The notes: generated by a model from the sequence alone, not told the origin. DNA of 64,000 nucleotides from Paenibacillus xylaniclasticus (GCF_004001065.1 NZ_BIML01000004.1:124001-188000), one strand, 5' to 3'; counted from the first letter of the stretch, positions 16,636 through 27,404 are shown. Program-made: numbers and translations.

Positions 16636-16667
16636 AGCTGCTTTTATATTATGTGGTTAACGCATGA

Positions 16668-17360
16668 TTGTGGTTTATATTCGGATGCGTTACGGGTACT
16701 ACGGAACAATACAATTATTCGAGTTTTGACTATGATGAGAAGGTGGTGCCGGCCATCGAACGATTGCCGAAACGTCAGCGGCACCAGCAGCTGTCGAAGC
16801 TAATCGAAGAAAATCCGTTCATGACGGACCGTGAATTAACTCGGTTGCTTAAGGTCAGCATTCAGACTATCCGGCTTGATCGGCTTGAGCTCGGTATTCC
16901 GGAGCTTAGAGAACGGCTCAAGCTAATGGCTGAAAGGTCGTATGACTCGGTACGGTCGCTGCCGCTGCACGAAGTAATAGGAGATATCGTCGATTTGCAG
17001 CTGGACCGAAGCGGCATTTCGATTTTTGAAATCGCAGACGAGCACGTATTTTCTCGCACAGGAATCGCTCGGGGACATCATGTGTTCGCGCAGGCGAACT
17101 CATTGGCTGTTGCTGTCATCGATGATGAGATCGCTTTGACGGCAACAGCGGATATTCGTTTTATCCGCTCCGTCAAGCTGGGTGAGAAGTGTATTGCGAA
17201 AGCGTATGTCCGATCCATCTCCGGCGAGAAAAGCAAGGCTAAAGTAGAAGTGTTCACTTACGTCGGGGATGAGATGGTTTTTCAAGGTAATTTTATCATC
17301 TATCGGTCTACTGGAGATCAGGTAGATGAAGGAGGAATTGAACGTGCGGATCGCCATTGA
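16668..17360 (+). CDS. fapR: Fatty acid biosynthesis transcriptional regulator FapR
   Basis: Represses fatty-acid and phospholipid genes and is released by malonyl-CoA. DNA-binding helix-turn-helix in FMTDRELTRLLKVSIQTIRL, then IPELRERLK, then a hot-dog effector domain with HVFSRTGIARGHHVFAQAN and ALTATADIRFIRSVKLGEK. The start is uncertain: the frame opens at TTG 16668, but family similarity begins only near the GTGs at 16743/16746 or the TTG at 16764, and none has a well-placed ribosome site. From 16764 the protein would be about the length of the B. subtilis one. An operator lies just upstream. Overlaps plsX by 17 bases. Confidence 0.9.
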   Translation: MWFIFGCVTGTTEQYNYSSFDYDEKVVPAIERLPKRQRHQQLSKLIEENPFMTDRELTRLLKVSIQTIRLDRLELGIPELRERLKLMAERSYDSVRSLPLHEVIGDIVDLQLDRSGISIFEIADEHVFSRTGIARGHHVFAQANSLAVAVIDDEIALTATADIRFIRSVKLGEKCIAKAYVRSISGEKSKAKVEVFTYVGDEMVFQGNFIIYRSTGDQVDEGGIERADRH

Positions 17361-18333
17361 CGCAATGGGCGGCGACCATGCTCCCAGCCTCATCGTACAA
17401 GGAGCGCTGGAAGCGGCGGCGGAATGGAAAGATATTCAGTTGGTTCTAGTAGGTGACTCGACTCAAATCACCCCGCTTCTGCAAGGTCAGTCATTAGCCA
17501 ACGTCTCGGTCGAGCATGCAGAAGAAGTGATCGGTCCTGATGAAGAGCCGGTTAAAGCAGTACGCCGCAAAAAAAATTCATCGATGGTTATTGCGGGACA
17601 GCTTGTTCGGGACGGGCATGCTGACGCGATGATTTCAGCAGGCAATACAGGCGCTTTGATGACGACAGGATTGCTTGTTGTCGGCAGAATGGCTGGAATT
17701 GAACGACCAGGGCTAGCGCAGCTAATGCCGACGATGGATGATGTTGGCGTGCTTGCTCTTGATCTTGGTGCGAATATGGATTCGAAGCCGGAGCATTTGC
17801 TGCAATATGCGAGAATCGGCAGCATCTATCGGAATAAAGTAGACGGGATCAGCGCCCCTAAAGTCGGACTTCTTAATGTAGGAACGGAAGATCGGAAGGG
17901 CAACGAGTTGACAAAGGCGGCTTTCGAGCTGCTGGAGGCTTCTTCGCTTAACTTTATCGGCAATGTTGAAGCGCGGGATGTTTTGCAGCGGAACTGCGAT
18001 GTGCTTGTATGCGACGGATTTGCCGGGAACATTATGCTTAAAGCGATGGAAGGCACGGCCGGAACGATCATGAGAACGCTGAAGGCCGAGTTTAACCGGA
18101 GCATGCTGACGAAAGCAGCAGGCGCTGTTATGATGAAAGGATTGCGTCAATTCGGCCGTAAGATGGATTATAAGGAGCATGGAGGCGCATTACTGCTAGG
18201 CGTCAACGGTCTTGTAGTCAAAGGACATGGCTCATCTGACGCGAGGGCTATCAAGAATGCGATACGTCAAACACGCAACGCATTAATTAGTAATGTTACG
18301 ACGTACATGGCGAACGAAATAAGCGGGAAGTGA
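17344..18333 (+). CDS. plsX: Phosphate acyltransferase PlsX
   Basis: 329 residues from GTG 17344, which has AAGGAGG eight bases upstream. Converts acyl-ACP to acyl-phosphate, the first step of phosphatidic acid synthesis in Gram-positives. Begins RIAIDAMGGDHAP, contains SAGNTGALMTTGLLVVGR (about residue 100) and ends with GAVLLGVNG-type GGALLLGVNGLVVKGHG (about 285-300), all typical. Member of the FapR operon; overlaps fapR at its 5' end and fabH by four bases at its 3' end. Confidence 0.96.
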   Translation: MRIAIDAMGGDHAPSLIVQGALEAAAEWKDIQLVLVGDSTQITPLLQGQSLANVSVEHAEEVIGPDEEPVKAVRRKKNSSMVIAGQLVRDGHADAMISAGNTGALMTTGLLVVGRMAGIERPGLAQLMPTMDDVGVLALDLGANMDSKPEHLLQYARIGSIYRNKVDGISAPKVGLLNVGTEDRKGNELTKAAFELLEASSLNFIGNVEARDVLQRNCDVLVCDGFAGNIMLKAMEGTAGTIMRTLKAEFNRSMLTKAAGAVMMKGLRQFGRKMDYKEHGGALLLGVNGLVVKGHGSSDARAIKNAIRQTRNALISNVTTYMANEISGK

Positions 18334-19331
18334 GTGAACCTTTGGTGAATACGAAATCGGTCGGTATTGTAGGGATTGGCAAGTACGTGCCGGAACGTGT
18401 GCTAACGAACGCTGAGCTGGAGCAAATGGTCGAGACGAATGACGAATGGATCGTTACGCGTACCGGTATTCGCGAGCGCCGGCTTGCGGCACCGGAGCAG
18501 GCGACATCGGATCTGGCTTTTAATGCGGCACAAGAAGCGCTGCGATCTGCAGGCTTGACTGCGGAAGATATCGATCTGATCGTCGTGGCGACGATTACGC
18601 CGGATATGTTTTTTCCGTCAACCGCATGCTTGCTTCAGAACAAGCTCGGAGCCACCAAAGCAGCTGCGTTTGATTTGTCAGCAGCATGCTCGGGATTTAT
18701 ATATGGCTTAGCAACAGCATCCAGCATGATTGCTTCAGGCTTGTATAAGAATGCACTCGTTATAGGCGCGGAATGCTTATCCCGGATTACGGACTATACA
18801 GACCGTAATACATGTATCTTATTTGGCGACGGCGCAGGCGCTGTCGTTCTTGGCGAAGTGCCTGAAGGACGCGGCTTCAAATCGTTCGAGCTTGGCGCGG
18901 ACGGAAGCGGCGGTGAGCTGCTTAAGGTGTGCGGCGGCGGCTCGCGTATGCCTTCATCGGCGGAAACGGTTGCAGACAAGAAGCATTACATTCATATGGC
19001 GGGTAATGATGTATTTAAATTCGCAGTCCGTATTATGGGTGGGGCAGCTGAAGAGGCGCTTCGTAAGGCGGGGATGGAGAAGGGTGATATCGATCTGCTC
19101 GTACCACACCAAGCGAATATACGGATTATTAATTCCGCAATGAACCGTCTTGATCTGCCAGAAGATAAGTGTATGGTTAACATCGATAAGTACGGCAATA
19201 TGTCCGCAGCTTCGATTCCAGTCGCGCTCGCGGAGGCGGTCGAGGAAGGACGTATTCAAGAAGGAGATACGCTTGTGCTGGTCGGCTTCGGCGGCGGCTT
19301 GACATGGGGAGCTTCTGTACTGAACTGGTAG
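18330..19331 (+). CDS. fabH: 3-oxoacyl-ACP synthase III
   Basis: 333 residues. Condenses acetyl-CoA or branched acyl-CoA with malonyl-ACP to start each fatty acid chain. Catalytic Cys in LSAACSGFIYGLA (about residue 115), His in LVPHQANIRII (about 255) and Asn in NIDKYGNMSAASIP (about 285) complete the triad. Starts at GTG 18330 overlapping the plsX stop; the ribosome site (GCGGGAA) is weak, so translational coupling is likely. In B. subtilis fabH lies elsewhere; its place between plsX and fabD is usual in Paenibacillus-like genomes. Confidence 0.95.
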   Translation: MSEPLVNTKSVGIVGIGKYVPERVLTNAELEQMVETNDEWIVTRTGIRERRLAAPEQATSDLAFNAAQEALRSAGLTAEDIDLIVVATITPDMFFPSTACLLQNKLGATKAAAFDLSAACSGFIYGLATASSMIASGLYKNALVIGAECLSRITDYTDRNTCILFGDGAGAVVLGEVPEGRGFKSFELGADGSGGELLKVCGGGSRMPSSAETVADKKHYIHMAGNDVFKFAVRIMGGAAEEALRKAGMEKGDIDLLVPHQANIRIINSAMNRLDLPEDKCMVNIDKYGNMSAASIPVALAEAVEEGRIQEGDTLVLVGFGGGLTWGASVLNW

Positions 19332-19454
19332 CTTAGTCTGCAGGTGCGAAGAATTGGATTGACGAATGTGGAGTTGAAGCTTGTATATTAAATGCATCCT
19401 CGCCGGATCCTTCCTCATAGGGGTTGGACGCGTTGGGATGGGATTGGAGCTGCA

Positions 19455-20393
19455 ATGGCAAATAAAGTAGCATTTGTGTTCCCAGGCCAAGGTGCGCAAG
19501 CCGTCGGCATGGGACAAGACGCTTATGATAAATATGAAGTGTCCCGCAACGTATTTAACCAAGCGGACGAGGCGCTCGGTTTTAAGCTTAGTGACATTAT
19601 TTTTAACGGTCCGAATGATGACTTGAAACAGACGGCGAATACGCAGCCAGCGCTGCTAACCGTAAGCGTCGCACTGCTGGAGGCGCTCAAAGGCCGTGGT
19701 CTGTCGCCTGATTATGTTGCCGGTCATAGCCTTGGCGAATACAGCGCTTTGGTTGCCGCGGGAGTGCTCTCTTTTCAGGATGCTGTACGCACGGTGCGGG
19801 CACGCGGAGAATTTATGGAGCAAGCCGTGCCAGGCGGAACTGGTGCCATGGCCGCTGTGCTTGGCGCAGAGCGCGATGCTCTTGCCGAGCTGTGTGCAGC
19901 TGTCTCTGCCGAAGCCGGTGAGGTCGAGCTTGCGAACATTAACTGCCCGGGACAAATCGTCGTATCGGGTACGGCGAGCGGAGTTCAAGCTGTCATCGAG
20001 CGGGGCAAGGATGCAGGGGCAAAACGCGTTATTCCGCTTGAAGTAAGCGGGCCGTTCCATTCTTCGTTAATGAAGCCTGCTGCAGAGAGATTGAAAGCCG
20101 TGCTCGAGCAGGTGACATTTGCAGATGCGACAGTACCAGTCGTAGCGAACGTAACGGCTGAACCGGTAACGACAGCTTCTGAGATTAGCAGGCTGCTGGT
20201 AGAGCAAGTTTATTCCCCGGTCCTATGGGAGGACAGCGTTCGCAAGCTGATCGAACTCGGCGTCGATACTTTCGTTGAAATTGGCTCGGGCAGCGTGCTT
20301 ACAGGCTTGATTAAGAAGATCGACCGCGGTGTTACTGTGATAACGATTAATAGCGTGCAATCGCTAGAGGCGGCGCTTACGCCAGCGGGATAA
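19455..20393 (+). CDS. fabD: Malonyl-CoA:ACP transacylase
   Basis: 312 residues from ATG 19455 with GGAG six bases upstream; the frame is open to 19392 but without a ribosome site. Loads malonyl groups on ACP. Oxyanion motif FVFPGQGAQAVGMG near residue 6, nucleophile Ser in GHSLGEYSAL near 90, His in VSGPFHSSLM near 200. Situated between fabH and fabG. Confidence 0.96.
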   Translation: MANKVAFVFPGQGAQAVGMGQDAYDKYEVSRNVFNQADEALGFKLSDIIFNGPNDDLKQTANTQPALLTVSVALLEALKGRGLSPDYVAGHSLGEYSALVAAGVLSFQDAVRTVRARGEFMEQAVPGGTGAMAAVLGAERDALAELCAAVSAEAGEVELANINCPGQIVVSGTASGVQAVIERGKDAGAKRVIPLEVSGPFHSSLMKPAAERLKAVLEQVTFADATVPVVANVTAEPVTTASEISRLLVEQVYSPVLWEDSVRKLIELGVDTFVEIGSGSVLTGLIKKIDRGVTVITINSVQSLEAALTPAG

Positions 20394-20447
20394 CTTTCAG
20401 TTAGTAGAGTAGAAGGTGAAGGATTCCGAAGTGGAGGGGACAGCTCA

Positions 20448-21197
20448 ATGTTTGCAAGCTTGGAAGGTAAAACGGCGCTTGTGACGGGCGCATCTCGTGG
20501 TCTTGGCCGCGCAATAGCGATCGCGCTTGCTGAAGCTGGCGCGGATGTAGCCGTAAACTATTCAGGCAGCGAAGCTGCTGCGGTTGAGACGGCGAAAGCG
20601 GTAGAAGCGTTCGGACGCCGTGCGATTATTGTGCAGGGCAACGTCGGTAAATCCGACCAGTTCGAGACGATGGTCAAAACGACGATCGAGCAATTCGGCA
20701 AGATCGACATTCTGGTGAATAATGCCGGCATTACTAGAGATAATTTAATCATGCGTATGAAGGAAGAAGAGTTCGACCAAGTGATTGAGACGAACTTGAA
20801 AGGCGTCTTCAACGGAATTAAGGCTGTCACGCGTCCGATGATGAAGCAGCGCTTCGGCCGCATTATCAATATATCGTCCGTCGTTGGCGTCCTAGGTAAC
20901 GCTGGACAAGCCAACTATGTCGCAGCTAAGGCCGGCGTAATCGGCTTAACCAAGTCGTCGGCAAGAGAGCTCGCATCTCGTGGCATTACGGTGAATTGTA
21001 TCGCGCCAGGATTTATTGAAACCGACATGACGGATAAGCTGTCCGATGAGGCGAAAGAGCATCATATCGCGCAAATTCCGCTTGCTCGACTCGGTCAACC
21101 GTCTGACATTGCAAGCGCGGTACGGTTCCTTGCTTCAGATGCAGCGAGCTACATGACAGGCCAAACGATTCATGTTGATGGCGGCATGTATATGTAA
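20448..21197 (+). CDS. fabG: 3-oxoacyl-ACP reductase
   Basis: 249 residues, a classical short-chain dehydrogenase that reduces beta-ketoacyl-ACP with NADPH. Cofactor motif [10 protein letters not shown] (about residue 14), [10 protein letters not shown] (about 90), catalytic Ser in [11 protein letters not shown] and YVAAK (the YxxxK pair, about 155). GGAGGGG lies before ATG 20448. Follows fabD by 54 bases and precedes acpP by 94. Confidence 0.96.
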   Translation: MFASLEGKTALVTGASRGLGRAIAIALAEAGADVAVNYSGSEAAAVETAKAVEAFGRRAIIVQGNVGKSDQFETMVKTTIEQFGKIDILVNNAGITRDNLIMRMKEEEFDQVIETNLKGVFNGIKAVTRPMMKQRFGRIINISSVVGVLGNAGQANYVAAKAGVIGLTKSSARELASRGITVNCIAPGFIETDMTDKLSDEAKEHHIAQIPLARLGQPSDIASAVRFLASDAASYMTGQTIHVDGGMYM

Positions 21198-21240
21198 GAT
21201 AATACAATAGGTTCAATTGGTCTAAAGTAAAACGGTTACG

Positions 21241-21270
21241 CTGGCATTTTGCCTGCGATTCTCGTATAAT
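21241..21270 (+). promoter_or_regulatory. Probable promoter of acpP
   Basis: CTGGCA at 21241-21246 and perfect TATAAT at 21265-21270, spacer 18 bases; the start of transcription would be just before the acpP ribosome site. It would allow ACP to be made in excess of the upstream enzymes. Confidence 0.5.
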
Positions 21271-21291
21271 ACCATGGAGGAGGTGAACCGG

Positions 21292-21525
21292 ATGTCCGAT
21301 GTATTGGATCGTGTCAAACGCATCGTCGTTGACCGCCTCGGCGCAGATGAATCGGAAGTTACGCTGGAAGCTAGCTTTAAGGATGACCTCGGCGCTGACT
21401 CGCTCGACGTAGTTGAGCTTGTAATGGAGCTTGAAGACGAGTTTGACTTGGAAATCTCTGATGAAGATGCAGAGAAAATCACGACTGTGGGAGAAGTAGT
21501 GAATTACATACAATCTCATACGTAA
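21292..21525 (+). CDS. acpP: Acyl carrier protein
   Basis: 77 residues from ATG 21292 behind GGAGGAGGTG. Very acidic, helix-bundle pattern, with the phosphopantetheine Ser in [13 protein letters not shown] (about residue 37). Carries growing acyl chains for the Fab enzymes around it and donates them to PlsX. A 10-bp hairpin follows the stop. Confidence 0.97.
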   Translation: MSDVLDRVKRIVVDRLGADESEVTLEASFKDDLGADSLDVVELVMELEDEFDLEISDEDAEKITTVGEVVNYIQSHT

Positions 21526-21532
21526 GATTTGT

Positions 21533-21557
21533 AAGTCCCGTTATTACAACGGGACTT
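21533..21557 (+). other. Hairpin between acpP and fabF
   Basis: Perfect 10-bp stem AAGTCCCGTT/AACGGGACTT with loop ATTAC, seven bases after the acpP stop. No T run follows, so it is more likely a 3' stabiliser or partial attenuator than a full terminator. Confidence 0.6.
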
Positions 21558-21680
21558 CTCTCCATCATTAGCCGTTTTTTGGTAGTACAAGCATGGTATA
21601 CGAGCGTTATTTCGTTACATATACATGACACAGATGGGTTACACATGCCATCCATTTTGCTGTCCGTAGAGGTGAACAGA

Positions 21681-22919
21681 ATGAAGCAAAGAGTTGTCGT
21701 TACAGGCATGGGGGTCATTACCTCGCTCGGCTCCGATTTGGATCAGTTTTGGGGCAATCTGATGGAAGGGAAATCTGGCGTATCATATATTGATTCGTTT
21801 GATGTATCCGAATATCCAACACGCATTGCTGCAGAAATTAAAGACTTTAATCCAGAAGATTATATGGAGAGAAAAGAAGCTCGCAAAATGGACCGTTTCG
21901 TACAGTTCGCCGTCGCGGCTTCGAAGAAAGCGGTTGAGGATGCAGGGCTTGTTATCGGCACCAATGTAGATCCAGAGCGTGTAGGCGTTATGATCGGCTC
22001 TGGCATCGGCGGACTCGGGACGTGGGAAGATCAGCACAACGTACTATTGGAGAAAGGCCCTAAACGGGTAAGCCCATTCTTTATTCCGATGATGATCGCG
22101 AATATGGCGTCTGGCCAAGTATCGATGGCAACAGGAGCAAAAGGTCCGAACAGTACGGCTGTTACGGCTTGTGCGACCGGTACTCACTCCATTGGCGATT
22201 CGTTCAAAATGATTCAACGTGGCGATGCCGATGTGATGCTGTGCGGCGGTGCGGAAGCGACGATCAGACCGACAGGGATGGCCGGTTTTTGCGCCATGCG
22301 CGCGATGAGCGTACGGAACGATGAGCCGGAGAAGGCGAGTCGGCCGTTCGATGTCGACCGCGACGGCTTCGTCATGGGCGAAGGCTCCGGCGTACTTGTG
22401 CTTGAATCGTTGGACAATGCGTTGAAGCGCGGTGCTCGCATTTATGCCGAAGTTGTTGGATATGGTATGAGCGGCGACGCTTATCATATGACAGAGCCGG
22501 ACCCGGAAGGAGCAGCTCGTTGTATGAAGCGTGCGCTGAAGGATGCGGGACTTGCGCCTGAAGATATCGATTATATTAACGCGCATGGAACGTCTACGCC
22601 GGTCGGCGACCGTTCAGAGACGCTGGCGGTGAAGAAAGCGTTCGGCGACCATGCATATAAGGTCGCAATCAGCTCGACGAAATCGATGACTGGTCACTTG
22701 CTTGGTGCCGCGGGCGGCGTTGAAGCGGTTATTCTCGGTCTTACGATTAAGAACGGTATCATTGCTCCGACAATCAATCTCGATAATCAAGATCCAGAGT
22801 TAGATCTCGATTATGTACCGAACACTCCACGTAAGGCGAACGTTCGAACTGCGTTGTCGAACTCGTTCGGATTCGGCGGACATAATGCGACGATCGTGAT
22901 GAGAGCGTATGAGGCATGA
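21681..22919 (+). CDS. fabF: 3-oxoacyl-ACP synthase II
   Basis: 412 residues from ATG 21681, with AGAGGTGA seven bases upstream. Elongating condensing enzyme. Catalytic Cys in [15 protein letters not shown] (about residue 163), first His in [11 protein letters not shown] (about 303) and second His in [12 protein letters not shown] (about 340). Ends eleven bases inside rnc. In B. subtilis fabF lies with fabHA away from this cluster; here both condensing enzymes are inside it. Confidence 0.96.
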   Translation: MKQRVVVTGMGVITSLGSDLDQFWGNLMEGKSGVSYIDSFDVSEYPTRIAAEIKDFNPEDYMERKEARKMDRFVQFAVAASKKAVEDAGLVIGTNVDPERVGVMIGSGIGGLGTWEDQHNVLLEKGPKRVSPFFIPMMIANMASGQVSMATGAKGPNSTAVTACATGTHSIGDSFKMIQRGDADVMLCGGAEATIRPTGMAGFCAMRAMSVRNDEPEKASRPFDVDRDGFVMGEGSGVLVLESLDNALKRGARIYAEVVGYGMSGDAYHMTEPDPEGAARCMKRALKDAGLAPEDIDYINAHGTSTPVGDRSETLAVKKAFGDHAYKVAISSTKSMTGHLLGAAGGVEAVILGLTIKNGIIAPTINLDNQDPELDLDYVPNTPRKANVRTALSNSFGFGGHNATIVMRAYEA

Positions 22920-23607
22920 TGCGTTAGATCAATTGCAGCAAAGACTGCTTATCCGGTTTAAGCAGCCTCGGCTGTTGAAGCAGGCTTTTACACATACGTC
23001 ATATGTGAATGAGCATCGCGGCAAACCGATTGAAGATAATGAACGTCTTGAGTTTCTCGGTGATGCAGTGCTTCAGCTGCTTGTCTCGGAGCACCTCTTC
23101 CTAACCTATCCGAATCGGCCGGAGGGTGAACTGACTCGCATGCGCGCGTCTATCGTGTGCGAGCCGTCGCTTGCGCGGTTTGCTGATATGCTCGGTCTAG
23201 GCGCAGCTGTCATGCTCGGCAGAGGGGAGGAGCAGCTCGGCGGACGTCAGCGTCCGGCGCTGCTCGCCGACTTGTTCGAATCGTTCATCGGTGCTTTCTA
23301 CTTGGATCAAGGGATTGAGCAAGTCCGTTCATTCCTAAAAGAGCGGATATTCCCTCATATTGAGGAGAATGAATCGCTGCTCGTCAAAGATTTCAAGTCG
23401 AAGCTGCAAGAGAAGGCTCAGCACGGTTCGCTCGGTGCGGTTGAGTACCGGATTGCAGAAGAGCGTGGACCGGCGCATGATCGTGAATTTGTCGTAGAGG
23501 TAAGAATTGGAGACCGTCCGTACGGTGTCGGAATCGGAAGGACGAAGAAGGAGGCCGAGCAGCGCTCTGCTGAGGCGGCATGCTCGCAGCTAGAAGGCAA
23601 TAAATAA
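22909..23607 (+). CDS. rnc: Ribonuclease III
   Basis: 232 residues. Cuts double-stranded RNA, including rRNA and scRNA precursors. Signature [21 protein letters not shown] region (E..LEFLGD.., about residues 42-60), second acidic cluster in [15 protein letters not shown] (about 124), and a C-terminal double-strand RNA-binding domain ending [18 protein letters not shown]. Overlaps the end of fabF by eleven bases, so it is probably coupled to it. Confidence 0.95.
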   Translation: MRHDALDQLQQRLLIRFKQPRLLKQAFTHTSYVNEHRGKPIEDNERLEFLGDAVLQLLVSEHLFLTYPNRPEGELTRMRASIVCEPSLARFADMLGLGAAVMLGRGEEQLGGRQRPALLADLFESFIGAFYLDQGIEQVRSFLKERIFPHIEENESLLVKDFKSKLQEKAQHGSLGAVEYRIAEERGPAHDREFVVEVRIGDRPYGVGIGRTKKEAEQRSAEAACSQLEGNK

Positions 23608-23740
23608 TGGAAACGATAGGCGCTGCGCAGCGGATAGGTTAGACCGCGGCAGCGTTTTGTCGTGTCGTGGGCAGCATGAGCAGTGCTCGTGAAGGGCGCT
23701 GCAGGTCTTCAAGTATAATCCTGATCTTTCTTTCTCAATA

Positions 23741-23749
23741 TGGTACAAT
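23741..23749 (+). promoter_or_regulatory. Extended -10 promoter candidate for smc
   Basis: TGGTACAAT fits TGnTATAAT with one change; no good -35 element is present 17 bases upstream. It lies 25 bases before the smc start. Confidence 0.4.
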
Positions 23750-23773
23750 ACTCGTTGAGGTGAACCCGTAGTC

Positions 23774-26700
23774 ATGTTCTTGAAACGGATCGAGTTATCT
23801 GGTTTTAAATCGTTTGCCGATAAAACGGAAATGGACTTCGTGCGCGGCATAACGGCTGTCGTTGGACCGAATGGCAGCGGTAAAAGTAATATTTCGGACG
23901 GTATCCGCTGGGTGCTTGGCGAACAAAGTGCTAAGAGCTTGCGCGGCGGCAAGATGGAGGATATCATATTTGCGGGCAGCGATGCGCGTAAAGCTGTCAA
24001 TTTTGGCGAAGTGTCGCTTACCCTCGATAACGGTGATAACGCGCTGTCGCTTGAGTATGATGAAGTAACTGTAACAAGACGCGTGCATCGCAACGGTGAA
24101 AGCGAGTATATGATCAATAAACAGCCTTGCCGGCTGAAAGATATTACCGAGCTCTTCATGGATACCGGTATCGGCAAAGAAGCCTATTCGATTATCGGAC
24201 AAGGACGAATTGAAGAAATATTGAGTACGCGCTCGGAAGACCGTCGCGGCATCTTTGAAGAAGCTTCCGGCATCGTTAAATTTAAAGCGCGTAAGCGAGA
24301 GGCACAGAAGAAGCTGGAGGAGACAGAGCAAAACCTGCTGCGGATTCATGACCTCGTATCGGAGCTGGAGGATCAGGTCGAGCCGCTTCGCGAGCAATCC
24401 GAGAAAGCGATCAAATATAAATCGCTTCGCGAGCAGCTGCAAACTCAGGAAATTTCGATGTACGTCCATCAGATTGAGACGGTGCATGTATCATGGAATG
24501 AACTGACTGCGAAGCTGGAAGAGCTGGAGCGCCAACGTCTAACCTATGCATCGGTCGTCAGTAAGCATGATGCGCTGCTGGAGAAGGATCGTCAGCGTCT
24601 GCGCGAAATTGAGCAAGAGCTGGATCAGCTTCATGGATCGATGCTTCAGTTGAGCGAAGATTACGAGAAGTGCGAAGGCTACGGCGAAGTGTTGAAGGAA
24701 CGCAAACGCAATCTGGAACAGAACAAACGGCAGGTAGACGAATCGGTTCTCTCTCTCGATGAGCGGATTACATCGCTTGTGAAGGAAGAAGCGGATTTTC
24801 GCGCGAAGGTTGCAATATTAGAGGAAGAATTGGTGAAGCATCGCCAGCGGCTGGCTGAAGAGGAAGCTCAGCTGGCTGGTACGGCTGGGGAAGCTGGGCA
24901 GGAAGCAGAGGAATCGCTTAAGACGGAGCTGCTGGATGTACTGAGTGCCATGGCGCAGGCCAGGAATGAGATTCGATATACAGAGCAGCAGCAGGAGCAA
25001 GTCAAGCGGCGGATGGACCGTCTCGGCGACGAGGAAGCCAAATGGATGCAGCAGCAAGAGGAGCTTTCAGCTCGGAAGAATGAACTGTCGGAGCGGCTTG
25101 CTGCTGTGATGACGACTCTTGCTGAGCTGAAAGAAAAGTATACGGAAGAAAGCGAGCAGTCTCGCGCGCTGTATAAAGTATACGAGGATACGCAGCAGAT
25201 GGTGCGCAAATGGGAGCAGCGTCTGGACGCACTTGTTTCCCGCCGCGATACGATGAAAGAAATGCAGGATGCGCTGGACGGCTTCATGCAAGGCGTTAAA
25301 GAAGTGCTGAAAGCTTCCCGTAAAACGCAGGGCGGCTTGAGCGGCGTTCACGGGGCGGTTGCTGAGCTTATTCGCGTGCCGCAGCGAATCGAGACTGCAG
25401 TTGAGACGGCTCTAGGCGGCGCACTACAGCACATTGTGATGGAGAATGAGTCGACGGCACGGGCGGCGATAGGTTTTTTGAAGCAGCGTCAGCTCGGACG
25501 TGCGACGTTCCTGCCGCTTGATGTCATTCGACCGCGTAACATTTCGGAAGCGGATCGGCGTCAAGTGTCGGAGGTAGAAGGCTTCGTTGGCGTTGCTGCA
25601 GATCTCGTTGGTTGTGACCAACGTTATGAGGCTGTCGTAGGAAGCTTGCTGGGTAATGTACTCATTGCAGAGACGCTGGAGCAGGCTAACCGGATTGCAT
25701 CCAGATGCCACTATCGCTATCGCGTTGTTACACTTGAAGGCGATGTCGTGAACGCAGGCGGCTCTATGACCGGCGGCAGCCTGCAGAAGAAAGGGGCCAG
25801 TCTGCTCGGAAGGCAGCGTCAGATCGAGCAGATGGACGAGGAAATAGCGGATAATCAGCGCCAAGCGGACAAGCTGCGCGACAAGCTGGCTGACCTGCGC
25901 AAGGAGCAGTCGATTCGCAGCCAGAACGTCGAGGAGCTTCGCGAGCAGGGGGAGAAGCTGCGCATTGAAGAGCAGCAGTTGAGAGCGGAACTGCTGCAGA
26001 CCGATAAGCAGCTTACACAGTTGTCTGAGCAGCTTCAAGTGTATAACGCGGACCGCTCGGGGCAGATGATGGAGCAGCGCGACTTAGAAGCGGCGGCTGA
26101 AGCGGCTCGCTTGCGGCTGGAACAGCTGTCTGCGCGTGAGACGAAACTGCAGGCCGATATTCAAGCGGCCGAGGCACGGCGCAAAGCGTCAGAGACGGCG
26201 CGTGAAGAGCTGCAAGGTCAATTAACCGATCTGAAAATAGCGGCAGCCAAGACCGAGCAGGAAAAATTGTCGATGGAGGAGCAGGCTGCTCGTATTCGTT
26301 CCGACATTAATCGTGCTAAATCGGAATTGTCTTCTTTGCGCAGCATCCAAAGTCAGCTGAAGGAAGACGAGGAGCGGCATGCCGAGGAAACGGCTCGGCA
26401 GATCGAGCAATTAAACGACCTAAAGCTGCGCAAAGACAGCTGCGCCGAACGGACAGACTTGAAGCGATCTGAACGAGCAGAGATGATCAAGGGGCTTGAA
26501 GATGGCGAGAGCGAGACGAAGGAGCAGCGCACCTTGCTGCGGGAAACCGAAGACAAGATGCGTCAAACTGAAATCGCGGTTAACCGTCTTGACGTTGAAC
26601 TGGATAACCTGCTGCGTAAGCTGAGCGAGGAATATGAATTAAGCTTCGAGCTTGCGAAGGAGCGCTATCCGGTTCCGGAGGATGTTACGGCGGCGCAAAA

Positions 26701-27367
26701 TGCGGTACGGGACCTGAAACGTCAGATTGCGTCGCTTGGTGAAGTGAATCTAGGCGCTATTGACGAATATTCGCGCGTGAAGGAACGGTTTGAGTTCCTT
26801 GATGCTCAGCGCGTTGATTTGATCGATGCGAAGACGACGATCTATCAAGTTATTCGTGAGATGGACGACGAGATGTCCAAGCGGTTTAAAGAGACGTTCG
26901 AAGCGATTCGGGGCCACTTCGTTGTCGTATTCGCGAAGCTGTTCGGCGGCGGTCGCGCGGACCTGATTATGGCCGAGCCGGACCGCTTGCTGGAGACGGG
27001 TATCGATATCGTCGCTCAGCCTCCAGGTAAGAAGCTGCAAAATTTGCAGCTGCTTTCCGGCGGCGAACGCGCCTTGACTGCGATCGCGCTTCTGTTCGCG
27101 ATTCTTCAGGTTAAGCCGGTTCCGTTCTGCGTGCTCGACGAAGTCGAGGCAGCGCTGGATGAAGCCAATGTAGCGCGTTTTGCCCAATATTTGCGAGAAT
27201 TCTCAGACCTAACCCAGTTTATTGTCGTTACTCACCGCAAGGGAACGATGGAAGAGGCAGACGTCTTATACGGTGTTACGATGGAGGAAGGCGGCGTGTC
27301 CAAGCTTGTATCAGTACGGCTGGAGGACGACGATTCATTCATTGATGACGGCACCGCCACCGCATAA
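23774..27367 (+). CDS. smc: Chromosome segregation protein SMC
   Basis: 1197 residues, full family length. Walker A GPNGSGKSNISDGIRW (about residues 32-47), long coiled coils (about 170-500 and 690-1010, rich in E, Q, R, L), a hinge of about 150 residues between them (GVHGAVAELI ... NAGGSMTGGS), and the C-terminal LLSGGERALTAIALLFAI signature with Walker B FCVLDEVEAALDEANVARF. Forms the condensin ring with ScpA and ScpB. ATG 23774 follows GAGGTGA. Precedes ftsY as in B. subtilis. Confidence 0.98.
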   Translation: MFLKRIELSGFKSFADKTEMDFVRGITAVVGPNGSGKSNISDGIRWVLGEQSAKSLRGGKMEDIIFAGSDARKAVNFGEVSLTLDNGDNALSLEYDEVTVTRRVHRNGESEYMINKQPCRLKDITELFMDTGIGKEAYSIIGQGRIEEILSTRSEDRRGIFEEASGIVKFKARKREAQKKLEETEQNLLRIHDLVSELEDQVEPLREQSEKAIKYKSLREQLQTQEISMYVHQIETVHVSWNELTAKLEELERQRLTYASVVSKHDALLEKDRQRLREIEQELDQLHGSMLQLSEDYEKCEGYGEVLKERKRNLEQNKRQVDESVLSLDERITSLVKEEADFRAKVAILEEELVKHRQRLAEEEAQLAGTAGEAGQEAEESLKTELLDVLSAMAQARNEIRYTEQQQEQVKRRMDRLGDEEAKWMQQQEELSARKNELSERLAAVMTTLAELKEKYTEESEQSRALYKVYEDTQQMVRKWEQRLDALVSRRDTMKEMQDALDGFMQGVKEVLKASRKTQGGLSGVHGAVAELIRVPQRIETAVETALGGALQHIVMENESTARAAIGFLKQRQLGRATFLPLDVIRPRNISEADRRQVSEVEGFVGVAADLVGCDQRYEAVVGSLLGNVLIAETLEQANRIASRCHYRYRVVTLEGDVVNAGGSMTGGSLQKKGASLLGRQRQIEQMDEEIADNQRQADKLRDKLADLRKEQSIRSQNVEELREQGEKLRIEEQQLRAELLQTDKQLTQLSEQLQVYNADRSGQMMEQRDLEAAAEAARLRLEQLSARETKLQADIQAAEARRKASETAREELQGQLTDLKIAAAKTEQEKLSMEEQAARIRSDINRAKSELSSLRSIQSQLKEDEERHAEETARQIEQLNDLKLRKDSCAERTDLKRSERAEMIKGLEDGESETKEQRTLLRETEDKMRQTEIAVNRLDVELDNLLRKLSEEYELSFELAKERYPVPEDVTAAQNAVRDLKRQIASLGEVNLGAIDEYSRVKERFEFLDAQRVDLIDAKTTIYQVIREMDDEMSKRFKETFEAIRGHFVVVFAKLFGGGRADLIMAEPDRLLETGIDIVAQPPGKKLQNLQLLSGGERALTAIALLFAILQVKPVPFCVLDEVEAALDEANVARFAQYLREFSDLTQFIVVTHRKGTMEEADVLYGVTMEEGGVSKLVSVRLEDDDSFIDDGTATA

Positions 27368-27404
27368 CCACATTGATTCGCGATGAAGAAAGGAACGGCA
27401 TGAT